Source: Lampris incognitus
Lineage: Eukaryota > Chordata > Actinopteri > Lampriformes > Lampridae
Assembly (NCBI RefSeq): GCF_029633865.1
Contig: NC_079214.1
Coordinates: 27,006,224-27,070,223 of the forward strand
Length of the DNA stretch: 64,000 nucleotides
Direction of reading: 5' to 3'
The notes beneath the pieces were generated by a model that ran no database searches, was not told where the DNA came from, and saw nothing but the letters and a program-made list of their open reading frames with translations. The first letter of the stretch is position 1, and every line of letters begins with the position of its first letter. Of the stretch, positions 10,506 to 23,700 are shown piece by piece. Made by a program: the position numbers and the translations under genes.

Positions 10506-11347
10506 TAACGATTACTCCTCATTAGATTTGTCTTTGCAGCAAAGACGCATTGTATGGGCTGGTCTCACGCAGCCAAGAAAATGTTGGCCTTGAGGTGGCA
10601 ACCACCACATTCCTTGGCTTTGCAACAGTGGGCCAACTCTCTCCTCGAATTTGTCCTGACGGCGTGGTCGGTGGCCTGAATGCCTGGGGCCAGCCTTAAA
10701 ACTCTCCGAGTGTGCGATACGGCTTACAAATTAAAGAGAAGATGCAAGGTGATCGACCTTAATCTTTTGTCTTCGTTGTTTTCGAGGGGAGAGATCCGGG
10801 TTGAGGGTGTGTGTGTGTGTGTGTGTGTGTGGGGGGGGGGGGGGGTGGCGATTGTTAGTTCTCTCCGATCGCACAACCTTAATTTGTATGTGTGCTATAT
10901 ATGGAGGCAGGGTGATGTGAAAAGAAAATGTATGGTGTATGATATTTAATGTTTCTGTTTCGCACTTTTCTGAATAAAGAAAAAAGTTACCAAACAAAGA
11001 TTTATTTATTTATTGGTATAATGGTCTTCGATGCTGTCTATCATGCACATTGTTGTGATTCTACAACAACAAAAAATAACAATGACAACAACAATAGTAA
11101 TAATAACAATAATCTTTTTGGTTTAGTTTGGAAAGCCTTTTAGGGCAGCGGATGTGTCATTACTTCAATCTTGGCGTTAATTATGTAAGCAAGATAGGAT
11201 ATTGTCCATATAATGACTCAATCGATGTAATGAAAAGTTAAATCTAGGCCTCTCTGAAGAAGACAGGTGAACCTCATACGGAATCAGACCAGCATGCACG
11301 GTAGTGAAAAGTTAGGGCTGTTTTTGGTTTGTTTTGTTTTTTCCCCA
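10506..11347. other. Upstream region of slc27a2 with (GT)n/G-run
   Basis: No exon or known repeat is recognised. A (GT)12 microsatellite at 10807-10831 runs directly into a G homopolymer (10831-10845), and short CAA/TAA-type triplet runs lie at 11066-11115. The slc27a2 promoter is expected in or before this stretch, but I see no convincing TATA box or CpG cluster. Confidence 0.4.
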
Positions 11348-11491
11348 GTCTACACCCACCGGGCTGCAGGGGACGCTGAGAGTCTATACAAGATTAAAGG
11401 CCAACCGTGTAACTACTGTACTTAAGGTTAGACGGACGTCTGTATACAGCCATTCGTGTGTTACGACTGGATTAAACAATTTGTCGAAGTC
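11348..11491 (+). promoter_or_regulatory. slc27a2: Probable 5' UTR of slc27a2
   Basis: The sequence immediately upstream of the start codon is unique. A pyrimidine-rich run ending in ccccag at 11348 could be the acceptor of a non-coding first exon, so the UTR may be spliced. The alternative is a continuous UTR starting further upstream. No transcript data can be derived from the sequence alone. Confidence 0.35.
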
Positions 11492-11969
11492 ATGATGCTT
11501 ATTCTGTATACCCTGTTTGCAGGTATGGCATTTTTGCCGTTGTTGCTTTACGCAAAGAATCCGAACTTTTTTGCAGATATAAGGTTCGCTTTCGTTTGCA
11601 TTCACATCGGTTTAAGACTGTCCAGATACGCAAAGCGCAAACCGTTTTACAGCATTTTGGATCGCTTTCTAGATAGAGTGGCGGCGCGTCCGCAGAAGCC
11701 GTTCATCGTGTTTGAGAATAGCACCTACACGTACGGAGACGCCGATGAGCAAAGCAACAAAGTGGCCCGGGCTTTGCAAACGCATGCCGGTGTGAAAGCA
11801 GGGGACAGTGTGGCTCTCCTCCTTGGCAACGAGCCGTTCTTTATCTGGATGTGGCTCGGCATCGCCAAGTTGGGATGCACAGCCGCCCTGCTCAACTCCA
11901 ACATCAGATCCAAATCTCTGCTGCACTGCTTCTCCTGCTGCGACGCCAAAGTCCTCGTTGCCGCTGCTG
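11492..11969 (+). CDS. slc27a2: slc27a2 exon 1 (coding)
   Basis: Encodes residues 1-159: the N-terminal membrane anchor and the start of the adenylation domain ([51 protein letters not shown]). The donor is ctgctg|gtaagg, phase 1. Confidence 0.9.
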
Positions 11970-14322
11970 GTAAGGTGCTAGGAGGAGGCCAGGAGTCATC
12001 GGACAATGTCACAATGTCATTTAGCAGACGCTTTTATCCAAAGCGACGTATACATCTAAGAATTAATACAACACAGGCAAGGATCTAGTCAGGAGATAAC
12101 AACGCAAGTAAGTGCCAAAAAACTAGGTTCAAGTGCGATAGGACATAGGTGTCAACAGGCAGTGCACAAAGGCAATGCATAGGGTTCATAGAAGTGATTT
12201 TTATTTTTTTTGTATTTTTAATGCCATCAGGTGTGGAGGTGTTGGTGAAAGAGCTGGGTCTATCTTCAACTTAAAGACGGAGAGGGACTCAGTGGATCAC
12301 AGTGTGATTGTCATGTTAAATGTAACCAAATTCCCTACTTCCAATACATATTTTTTCATATATATAGCTTTTTTTTCTTCTCCCTGTTAAAGTTTTTAAA
12401 AAAATTTTTTTAGGGAGTTTGTCCTTATCCGATGCGAGGGTCTAACGACAGGATGTTGTGTTGCTGAAAGCCCCTTGAGGCAAATTTGTAATTTATGATA
12501 CTGGGCTATAAATAAAATTGACTGGACTTGACTACACAGAAGGGAGGTTATTGGACTTGACTCTCAGGATGTTTAGACAGTATGATGTTGAGGACCAAAG
12601 GGTTTTCTCTCTCTTACTGTAGCATGTGCATGTAACAGTGCACTTTGATCACATAGGCTATTCCTGTATACTGTCCAGACACTAGTGCTGAACAATATTG
12701 AAAAACAGGCAAACAAACACTGGGGCGGCATGACTCAGCAGGTTGAACGGGTCGTAAAGGTTCCAGGTTTGATCCTTGTACACCAGTAAGTGTCTCGAAG
12801 TGTCCTTGAAGAAGACATGGACCCCTTAACTGCTCCTGATGAGCAGGTTGATGCCTTGCATGCATGGCAGCCTCCACCATTAATGTGTGAATGTGAGGCA
12901 TACATTGTAAAAGCACTTTGAGTGGTCGGTAGACAAGGAAAGCACTACATAAACACAGTCCATTTACCATTCACTGAGATACTTTTGTTTATTACCAATG
13001 TATTGGATCACAACTGGGTCTTACCCCAAATCTGTGACCATCGCAATTGTGACCATGGTTGAGCTACACAAAAACTGGGGATCAGTCCAAAAGAACTGAC
13101 CAGCAGATTCACCGACACCTCCAAGTCCTCCTACCCCCTGTTTGAAATGAGGTGTGGGTTTGTTGTGGTCAAATTCAAGTATGGATTTGATGTGGTCAGG
13201 GTAACTATCCAGGAAGGTGGTTGTCCCTTAGAAAACGCCATCCAGTGACGAGATGGAGGCTTGTACACTTACTGTGTGTTCAGGACAGGACAATTACATA
13301 GTCACGTATTTCAGTGGTTGCAGATTTGGGTATAGGAGGCAGAGTAAAGAGGGAAATGACATATGATAATGCAAGTTAACCAAATATTTAACATTAAGCT
13401 ACTTAATTAAAGTAGGTAAGGGTGATCAGTGTGTAAGTCATTGTGATGAGCAGTGAAAGCAGTGTTTTGATGGGTAACATCATGTGCTGTCAGTGTTGTA
13501 CATGTAAAACAAAATAACCAATTGTGACAATAAAGGAGGCTGAAGAGGTCTTCCCTTAGGTCAGAGCCTGCTGCCTTTGAATAGCAGAGCCATGCTTTAC
13601 TCAGGTGTCCAGAGTTAACAGCCAGATTAACCTGCATGATGAAGAAAACTCCACAAACACAACCTGGCAGACTAAGGGCAGACATTTAAAGCACTTTGAG
13701 TTGTCAATGAGTTACATTATATCAATGAGTTACATTATGAGTTACAGAGTGAGTTACATTATCTCCCCAGATATGTGCAGATTTTATCTTTTAAAACTCC
13801 ATTTGCAACGAATTTCTCACCAGGGTGATTTTCGAGGGGGAAATAAGGTAGTTTATCCAAGAAGTCACTAAATCAGTCAAAATTATATAATTTTTCAGAT
13901 GCACTGGAGTATTACAAACTATGGATTGTATATACAGAGTATATACACTAGTATATACACTATATTTCTCTGTTTGTATATACTCTGTATATACAAACAG
14001 AGCAATATAGTGTATGCTGTTAAGTGCCGGGAGGATGCCGTGACATGTACATCAGGGAAACCAAACAGATGCTGGCCAAGAAGATGGCACAACACAGGAG
14101 AACTAACACGCCAGGCAGGACTCAGCAGTCTACACCCATCCTTGAAAGCATGGCCAGTGGCCATGGGCCATGCTTTCAAGGATGAGGATGTGCACATCCT
14201 TGATGGGGAGAACGGGGAGTCAAAGAGGCCATCTGTGAAGAGGCTAAGAGTACATCTGTCACCATCTTACAGTGCTGTGATTACAACCATTCCCCAATCC
14301 TCTGTGGATAGTAAAATGCAAC

Positions 14323-14359
<37 letters not shown>

Positions 14360-14630
14360 AGTATGGCCATTGTAACTCTAATTAATGGTCACAGCAATAT
14401 GCATATGAAACCTGTTTCAGATTGTTGGTTTCAGTCGTTATGCAACTGTGCTTTTTATAAGGTTGGGGATACCTGCAGTCAGCTGAGACTGACGAAGTCA
14501 TTTAGATGAGTGATGAATTCATTCAACTTTCTGGGATTGGCTTTTTTTTGCAATGCAAGACAACAAAACTTCCCTTAACACAGTCTTTACTTATTATACC
14601 CCTGCCTCATCTCTTTTCTACTTATTTTTG

Positions 14631-14725
<95 letters not shown>

Positions 14726-17700
14726 AGTTACAGGATGCTGTGGAGGAGGTGTTGCCCTCCTTGCAGGAGCAGGGTATCCATGTGTTTATCCTCAGTGAAA
14801 AATGTGACAAAGAGGGTATTGAGAGTCTCTCTGACAAGATCAAGCTGGCTTCAGATCAACCTCTGTCACCTCAGCTTCGAGCCAACATCACTTTCAAGAG
14901 CCCTGCACTTTACATTTACACCTCAGGAACCACCGGTAAACGTAACATGCACAATCCGACATTTTAACTCCAACTTTTATCTATGAAGTATTTGAAGCCT
15001 TTTGAGTTTAGGAATGAATTTGAATTTGTGCAAATTTTACACATATTCCCTCATGTGTTGAGCTACACCATGTGATACGGCATTGACATTATGTAAAACA
15101 ATGTAAGTTTTACCACAGTTTCTTATGATAATTTACATTGTAGGACTTCCCAAGGCAGCAGTAATTAACTATGAGAGGGTGTGGAAGTTCTCCTTTCCGC
15201 TGTCTAATATTGGTACACGTTCAGATGATGTCATTTACGTATGCCTGCCCCTCTACCACACTACTGGCTTCATGGTAGGACTCTGTGGAGCAATCGAGAA
15301 AGGTAAAGCTCTGAGCATGCACGGAAATTTTCTTTTTAATCTATCAATTTTGTCTATTAATTTGATCAAATCTAGCAATTTTGTTGTTTTTCAATCTGAC
15401 AGTGCAGATTGACAAAACAGAGATCATGTTTGTATGATTAGGCTGAGTCTAATAGATGTTAAAAAGGCAGGTATAATCACAGGGCACTGGGTACAAGGTG
15501 GTGGGGCTCTACTTTGAACAGTCTGTATTTCGAAATTTGAGAGTTCAAAAACTTTGGGTTAATTATTACCAGTATTGTTCATGTTGTTGAGAAGCACTAT
15601 CTCTAGAAGGAATAAGGTATTAGAGGGACTATTGTTACGGACTAGTCGGGTCTAGGAGTTAAGGGTTAAACTCGCAACACTAGTCCTAACCTGGGGTGTG
15701 TAGAAAAGATGGAAACGAGGAAAAAACAAGAAGGAGGACTGATTTCCAAGACGAGAGAAATAGCGGAGGTGGGCTAGCTTACCGAGGTAGCAGGCTAGCA
15801 GTTAGCAGGTCCCTCCAACAAGGCCTCGGCCGCGTGGGTCTGGGCTTTCGTAAGCGGCGGACACTGTCTTGGTAGTTTAGTTCAGTTTAGGTTGATGGAT
15901 CCTCAAAAAAATAAACGAGACTTGGTTTTCTTCAAAGTCCTTCAAAGCTGGAATGGTGTGAACTTGCACCGCGTTCTCAAAGTGGCGCATCCTGAGGCGT
16001 TAAGCAACCTCCCGCCATTAACAAACTCCAGGAGATGCACACGCACCTGACGGTGACGTCCTCTTATATACCCTGCTTAACCACACCTCCAGTCGTTTCT
16101 CAATGAAAACCAGTCCAAATAATTAAGAAAAGAAGAGGGGGAAAAGGCAGCTATAACCCCCATAACTTCTAACATTCCTCCCCCCTTACAAAAAAAAAAT
16201 CTGGTTTCAACCTATTTGTTTTTTTTTCTTTTTGTTTTATCCTGTTTATATTATTTTCTCTTTCCTAAAACAACAAGACTATGTACAGCTAACGGAAATT
16301 GGCTGATCCGTTGACCGGGTGATGAGGAGCACCCGGCGGACATCCGAATGCAGAGCCAGAGCTAGATACAGTGGGGAACAAAACAAAACCACACGGACAC
16401 GGCCGTGGCCCTAACACCTCCAACCATAACAACAAGCCCCTAAAGGCTTGTTAACAAAACCCCCACAAGAACCACAAAAAAACCAGACAATGTGCTACAT
16501 AACATGACAGTAACATGTGACCAAACAAAAAGGTGGAGCACCTTAGCCACAACAATGGATCACCACAAGTAGCTCCGCTACATCCAAAATGCGACCCAAA
16601 AATGGCCAGCACCTTCCCACCAACACATGGTCACCTACAAAGTGGCCCTCAACCACAACAAGTTACTGACAGACAACACAAAATAGCACACACAACACGG
16701 TCACTGTGGCGACCCACGCCAAATAACGTAGCTGCGTTCGACCCGCAGGTGAACCAGCTACAACTCGTGACCAAACAACACACACAGCACAACACAAGGT
16801 GTGCTAGCATGGACCAGTTGGTGGAGGAGGCATAATGGAGGTTGAGAGCGCGGCGCGCCCCGCACTCACAGCTCTTCCGTCCGTAACTCCCTTCCCGTCT
16901 CTCTCTCGCTCTGCTCGTTCATGTACGTGATCTTTTAGGTGTAACACTGAAATCAGGGTCTCCACAATCGTTGGCTTTTTCGTCTCTGGAGTGACGTCTA
17001 CCTCACAATATTGCACTACTGAAAGCAAATCTTCCTTTTTAAGCTTACGCAAATCCTTGCGCCCAAAATCACTCCCACAATACTCCTCTACATTGAAGTT
17101 GCCATGGTTATCGTTATCAAATGCTCTCAAAAGTTAGGCTAACCAAAAGAGACAAGACTCTCACAAAATTACCTCTAAGGTAACTATTACCAAATAGCCT
17201 TACCGACAAAACATATAACCTGCAACAAGAGTTAATTCATAAATCGAAATATTCCCAGAAATTGATATTGTAGCAAATTCGGGAGGCAACCACAGGAACT
17301 GCCGCGGCCGGGACGCGAACCCGTGTCTCCCACTCCGCAAGCGACAACGTTAACCAGTTGACTAAAGGGTCCGACCCGTTAGCCAAGGGCCCGAGCCTAT
17401 TCATCCGTGATCGTTACATTATGGACAGACCGCACACAGAGAACTCACGACGTTACTCGAAGACCCAAAACCGATACACGTACACACCAGCAAAACACCT
17501 GCCACCATTTGTCAAGTAGCTATCAGCTAACACGACAAACCAACCCGATATCAACCTGTAGACCTATATCCCTGTTTTTAACTTCAACACACACGATACA
17601 TGCATTCACTAACTTCCCTTCTAGCTAGCTTAGTTTTACATACATACACAACCATCTGTTTTAAAGTGAGAAGTTAGCACCGTGCAGCTATTCTGCACGT

Positions 17701-20700
17701 AACTGTATGTCCGTGGCCTACTTCTAAACCTAGCAACATACGGCTTTTCCCGAGCTGAATCCAACTCATTTGTGCCTCTTCTCACAAACAGAATGCTTGG
17801 ATGTAACTCGCTACTGACGTCTAATCGCTAACCGGTTTGATCAAACATTAATATGCATTTAATCTTCAACTAAATCGCGGACGAGCACCCCAAATTATCT
17901 TACACACTAGTCGGGTCTTGGGGTTAAGGGTTAAACTCGCAACACTAGTCCTAACCTGGAGTGTGTAGAGAAGATGGAAATGAGGAAAAACCAGAAGAAG
18001 GGCCGATTCCAAGACGAGAGAAATAGCGGAGGTGGGCTAGCTTACCGAGGTAGCAGGCTAGTATTGTATTTAGAAATCACGTCAGGACACAGCGCTGTCG
18101 CTCGACACAACCGCTACGTTGCATTCTTTATTTAGACTGACACAGCATCACAGGCAGACCCGATCAAACAACCCAGAGCCCGCAGGCATCACCAATCGAT
18201 CCCAGCACAATAGAACAGCACCAAATCAAATGCAGCGCTGTCGATGTGTGCAGACATAACATTCCCCCCCCCCACCGGCAGGATTTCAAACATGAAAGGT
18301 TGACACAAAGTCCTCTAGGTGGCCAGGGCGTAAACGTGTGCGAACAGGTCGCGGGGCGGCCTGAGGCTGGGCAGGCCGAGGTGGGAAGGGAGAAGGCAGG
18401 GGAAGCTGAGGCCCAGGAATGTCTGGGGCCCGTGTAGGAGCTGCATGAAGCCCCGGGGCGTCTCGCCATGCTGAGGGAATGGCTAAGGTTGTGTCACCAG
18501 CTGTGTGTGGCGGAGCTGACACCTTCCGTAGACGACTGGAGTGCCACCGAGTGCCATCGCTGAGGAGGTAAGTGGCTGGGCCCAGCTGACGGGTGACTTG
18601 GAGAGGAGAGGACCAGTATGAAGCCATTTTATTGTCCCTGTGGGGCCTGCGGACCCTGACCCAGTCTGACACATTGATGTCTGGCACCCTGGTTCGTTTT
18701 GACTGGTCAAACCGTTGCTTCATCCGCGTCTGCTGACGAGTGACTGAGGCTCTGACCCCAGAGGGAGGTGCCTGGGGTGTGGAGGGGCGGAGCCTGTCAA
18801 GGGGCATGCACAGTTCCCGGCCTAGCATGAGAGAGGCTGGGGAGACGCCTGTGGTTGAGTGCTGTGTGGCCCGATAGTGCAGCAGTGTGTGACGGATGGC
18901 CTGCGTGAAAGAGCACCCTTGGGCCATGTGTGCTCTGAGGCCGTTCTTCAGTGACTGGTGGAAACGTTCAACGCCGCCATTGGCCTGGGGGTGGTAGTAC
19001 GCAGTGCGTATATGACGGATGCCCTTGCTTTCGAGATAAGCAGCGAACTCAGCAGAGACCAGCTGAGGGCCGTTGTCAGTGGTGATGGTCTTTGGGAGGC
19101 CCCAGCAAGAGAAAAGAGAGTCCAGGAAGTCGATGATGATCTGTGAGGTCACAGTGCCGGAAGTGGTGAGTTCAGGCCATTTTGAGTGTAGATCGTAGGC
19201 GACCACCATGAAGCGTTGGTGGTGGGGAACTCCATGGATCTCACCACAAATGTCCAACTGCAGGTGTTCCCAGGGCTGAGAGGGCCAGGCGAGAGGTTGC
19301 AGGGGTGGGGGAGCCTGGTGGCCAGTCTTGCCACTCACAAGGCAGGCAGAACAGTCCTTCACCAGAGCCTCAATATCTCTGTCTATCCCCGGCCACCACA
19401 CCAGGTCTCGGCAGCGCTGTTCCAGATCTTAATGCCCAGGTGGCCTTCATGCGCCGTATTCAAAACAGGTGCACGGAGAGCAGCTGGGACCACTGTGCAA
19501 AACCCACGTGCCACGCAGGTGTCGTTCCAGCAGGAGAGCTCCTGTCTGACTCGGGCGAACGCAGCCAGCTCCTCTGGGACCTTGTGAGGCCAGCCGTCCT
19601 GGATGTAGGTGCGGAGCTGGGAGAGGACAGGGTCCTGTTCGGAGGCTGCCCTCAGCTTCTGCAGAGAGACAGTGGCCTGAAGGGGTGTGTGTAGCATTTG
19701 GACAATGTCCTTTTCCACACAGTCAGTGTCCGTCTGTGGAGCTGGGGTGGAGACAGAGCGAGAGAGCAGGTCGGCGACAACATTGTCTCTGCCTGGGGTG
19801 AACTGCAGGCTGAAGTTGTACTGGCGGAGGCGGTCAGACCAGCGGTGCAACCTCAGGGGTTTGTGGCCTGTCCTAGATGTGGACAGCAGCACTGTCAGGG
19901 CCTGGTGATCTGTCCTGAGGGTGAAGGAGCGGCCATAGAGGTAGAGGTGCCACCTTTCACAAGCCCAGATACAGGCTAACGCCTCACGCTCACCCACGGA
20001 GTACCGCTGCTCGGTCAGGTTGAGGGCACGGGAGGCGAAGGCGATGGGCTTCTCCACACCGTTCTGGGTTTGACACAGCACAGCCCCTATCGCTGTGGCT
20101 GATGCGTCAGAGGTCACAAAGGTGGAGCTGGAGATGTCGAAGTGAGCCAACACTGGTGGTGAAGTCAGTTGAGTCTTGAGATCACGCACAGCGTCACTGC
20201 ATGCCTTTGACCACACCCATGGCTCGTCCTTACGCAGCAGCAGCTGGCGCAGGGGGGCTGTGGTCGCAGAGTACTGGGGAAGAAACCTCAGGTAGTAACT
20301 TGTCATACCCAGGAAGGAGGCGACCTGGGCATCCTGGTGTAGCGAAACACTCCTGCATGTGTCACAAAGGCTGTGAGGTTTCGGCTGCTGGGGTGGAGGG
20401 GCACCTGTAAGTACCCCTGTCTGAGGTCGAGCTTGGAGAACACCTCAGAGCCATAGAACTGAGCAGTGAGTTCTTCTGAGGTGGGCAGTGGATACTTATC
20501 AGGGACCACTGCCTTATTTACTGCACGTAGATCGACGCAGACACGCAGGCCCCCCGACTTCTTCTTAGCCACCACGAGGTTTGAGACCCAAGGTGACGCG
20601 TCCACCGGTTCAATGATGCCAGCTTCCAGCAGTTGTTGCAGCTCGGCGGAGACCCCATCATGGACAGCCAACGGGATGCGGCGCAGTGGTTGGATGACAG

Positions 20701-23700
20701 ATTTCACAGCAGGGTTGAGGAGAGGTTGATGGGCGAAGGCGGAGAGGCAGCCCAGCCCCATAAACAGCGATGGCCACTTCTGCTGCCAAGGTGTGGCAAC
20801 AGTCAGGATTGCTGCCCCCCTTGTGTCTAAGAGGGAGAACCCCAGAGCGGAGAACAGGTCCAGGCCCATCAGATTGGCCCCATGGCGTGCCACATGAAAA
20901 ACTGCATTGGGCACCAGCTTGGTTCCATAGCGGACAGTCACTTGGAGAGAGCCAACCAGATCGATTTTGGAGTCACCACACCCACAGAGGACAGCTGAGG
21001 GTGCGGACAGTGGCAGTGAACCGAAAAATTGACTGTAAGTATCAACATTCAGGAGAGACACACCTGCACCAGGGTCCAACAGCAGGGGGATGCACACATC
21101 ATTAATGTTGACTGTGCATGATTTGAATGACACTGGCCCAGAGCTCACCTTGTGAATGACGGCGGTTGAAGACTGGGGGGTGTGGCCCTCTGACCCAGCC
21201 GGGGAAGATCGACAGACGTTGGCAAAGTGATTTTGCTTACCGCAGCTACGGCATGTCTGGCCACGGGCAGGGCAGTTCTGAGCCCTTGAAACATGAGACC
21301 GAGACCCACAGTTACCACAGGACTGTTGAGGGCGGGGCCGAGAACGCCGTTGTTGCAGTTGCAAGACGTCCCCAGTGGAGTCGGCGCCCGCCTCGCTCTG
21401 GCTGGGTTGCGTCCCGGGGGCAGCCGTGAGTAGAGGGAGGAATCGTTGGCAGCTTGACTGGAGGTGGCCACTTGCTGTGTATGTAGCATAGCAGCACACT
21501 CAGCTGCTCCCTCAACCTGTAGTGCGATGGTAATTGCTCTGGACAGCAGCAGATCGCCTTTTTCCAGCAGGAGAGTCTCACGCACCTTTGCGTTATTGGT
21601 GTGTTCGATTAGCTGATCGCGAACTATCTCGTCCTGAAGCGCGCCAAACTTGCATGAGCTAGCTAGCTCTCGCAAATTAGCTACATACTGCTGCACAGAC
21701 TCACCAGGCAGTTGGTGTCGCTGACGGAATATAAATCGCCGAAGGAGGGCACTCTGTGGAGCAGCGAAATGGGTGCTCATAAGTCCCACAGCTTCGTCAA
21801 AGTTTGTGACGTTCCCCAGAGTCCCGAGCACACGATGACCCTCTGCTCCCAAGCAGTGTAGCAACAACGCCGTCTTCCTAGGCTGGCTCACGTCGTCGAG
21901 CCCTGAGGCGATGATGTAATTTTCAAAACTATGTAGCCAGCGAGTCCATGGTACCGGAGGCTCGCCAGGAAATGCCAGGAAGGGGGCAGGTGGTGGGAGA
22001 GAGATATCAGCCATCCTCGTCGCCAATATTGTATTTAGAAATCACGTCAGGACACAGCGCTGTCGCTCGACACAACCGCTACGTTGCATTCTTTATTTAG
22101 ACTGACACAGCATCACAGGCAGACCCGATCAAACAACCCAGAGCCCGCAGGCATCACCAATCGATCCCAGCGCAATAGAACAGCACCAAATCAAATGCAG
22201 CGCTGTCGTGGTGTACATAACAGCTAGTAGTAAGCAGGTCCCTCCGACAAGGCCTCGGCCGCGTGGGTCTGAGCTTCCGTAAGAGGCGGACACTGTCTTG
22301 GTAGTTTAGCTCAGTTTAGGTTGATGGTGGATGCATCTTCAAAAAAATAAACGAGACTTGGTTTTCTTCAAAGTCCTTCAAAGCTGGAATGGTGTGGACC
22401 TGCACCGCGTTCTCAAAGTGGCGTATCCTGAGGCGTTTAGGCAACCTCCCGCCATTAACAAACTCCAGGAGACGCACACGCACCTGACGGTGACGTCCTC
22501 TTATATACCCTGCTTAACCACAACTCCAGTCATTTCTCAATGAAAACCAGTCCAAATAAGTAAGAAAAGAAGAGGGTAAACTAAATCTTTAAGTTTCATT
22601 AATCCTGACTTAATAAACAGTCCGTTTGTGTGTTCTCTTGGATCCACTTTATGGATAATTCTTACTGCTCTTTTCTGTAATATAAACAATGGCTTTATGT
22701 TGCTCATATATGTACGTGTTGCCCCACACCTCCACACAGTAACTAAAATATGGCAAAATAAGTGAACAGTACAGAATTCGCATTAACTTGTGATTTAACA
22801 AGTACTTTGCTTTGTTCAAAACAGAAATATTCTTCGATACCTTTGTTTTTACATATGCTATATGAGATTTCCATGTCAGTTTTTCATCCATTATTACACC
22901 CAAGAATCTAAACTCAGATACTCTTTCAATATCAACTCCATCTATAGACAGTAAAACATTTTCCATAAACTTAGTTTTGCTCAAATTTAATGATAACTTA
23001 TTTTCATCAAACCATCTTTTCAGTTTGACAATTTAATTTACAATAATTTCTGCTATACTTGACACTAAACTGACACTAAAAAAATTAGTGTCATCTGCAA
23101 ACAGAACAAACTACAGTATTTTTGACACTTCACATATGTCATTGATATACAAAATGAAAAGTTTCGGCTCCAACACCGAGCCTTGTGGGACTCCACATTC
23201 TTCATGCACTCTGATGTATTGCCAGCAAACTGTACAAATTGTTTTCTGTTATCTAAATAACTGCTTAACCAAGTTAGAACGACTCTTCTCACACCATATG
23301 TATGTAATTTAGCAATTAATATGTTATAATCTATTGTGTCGAATGCTTTTTTTAAAATCAATAAATATACCTATCGTGTATGTCTTATTCTATTGCTGTT
23401 GTAATCTCTTCCATTATTTTCATTAATGCTAAATATGTTGATCGATTTGCCCGAAAGCCATACTGACTCTCACTCAGCAACTTGTTCTTTTCAAGAAAAG
23501 CATCTAATTTTTGTACAAACAGTTTTTCAAGCACCTTGGAGAATTGTGAAAGCAAAGACACTGGTCTATAGTTAGTAAAACTGTGTTTATCTCCCTTTTT
23601 AAAAAGTGGAATAACCTTTGCTGTTTTCATTCTCTCTGGAAAAATACCTGTGCGAAAAGAAAGATTAAAGATAAAATTTAGAGGTTTGATTGTGCAGTCA

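Larger units (their letters stand above)
18062..22222 (-). mobile_element. Ty3/gypsy element D, internally deleted
   Basis: LTRs at 18062-18261 and 22027-22222 (about 200 bp, a few differences) are flanked by the 5-bp duplication gctag (18057-18061 and 22223-22227). The minus-strand LTR runs TGTTATG..CAATA. A TTGGCGACGAGG primer-site-like sequence follows the 5' LTR and an unusually pure polypurine tract (plus-strand ttcccccccccac) precedes the 3' LTR. Gag, protease, RT, RNase H and integrase parts are present, but the RT catalytic segment is deleted. It sits inside the right LTR of element G. Confidence 0.9.
15633..22575 (-). mobile_element. LTR retrotransposon G, non-autonomous, carrying nested gypsy D
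   Basis: Direct repeats at 15633-16174 and 17898-18061 plus 22223-22575 are LTRs (shared words gttaagggttaaactcgcaa, ccgcgtgggtctg, ccgccattaacaaactccag). The minus-strand LTR begins TGTTAGAAGTTATGGGGG next to a purine tract (plus-strand ttcctccccccttac) and ends next to a tRNA-Pro-like primer site. The right LTR is split by gypsy D and lacks its last roughly 35 bp. The internal region is only 1.7 kb with a short Gag-like ORF and no pol, so the element is non-autonomous. Confidence 0.8.
17898..22575 (-). repeat. 5' LTR of element G, split by gypsy D
   Basis: Parts 17898-18061 and 22223-22575 are continuous when gypsy D and one copy of the gctag duplication are ignored. Similarity to 15633-16174 stops at gaagaggg (22575), where a LINE 3' end begins, so the terminal part of this LTR was lost. 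Confidence 0.78.

Noticed and set aside
10568..10680. Possible small RNA or upstream exon (unique-looking sequence)
   Set aside because: No box motifs, splice frame or structure that I could support.
11456..11491. In-frame GTG upstream of the slc27a2 start giving a 12-residue extension
   Set aside because: Non-ATG start with no support; the family N-terminus aligns with ATG 11492.
13899..14330. A 143-codon host gene
   Set aside because: Adjacent frame matches a Penelope endonuclease fragment; the long frame itself is partly a shadow of it.
14506..14722. Long Leu-Ser open frame before slc27a2 exon 2
   Set aside because: It is translation of the (CT)n microsatellite and intron; only 14726-14935 is exon.
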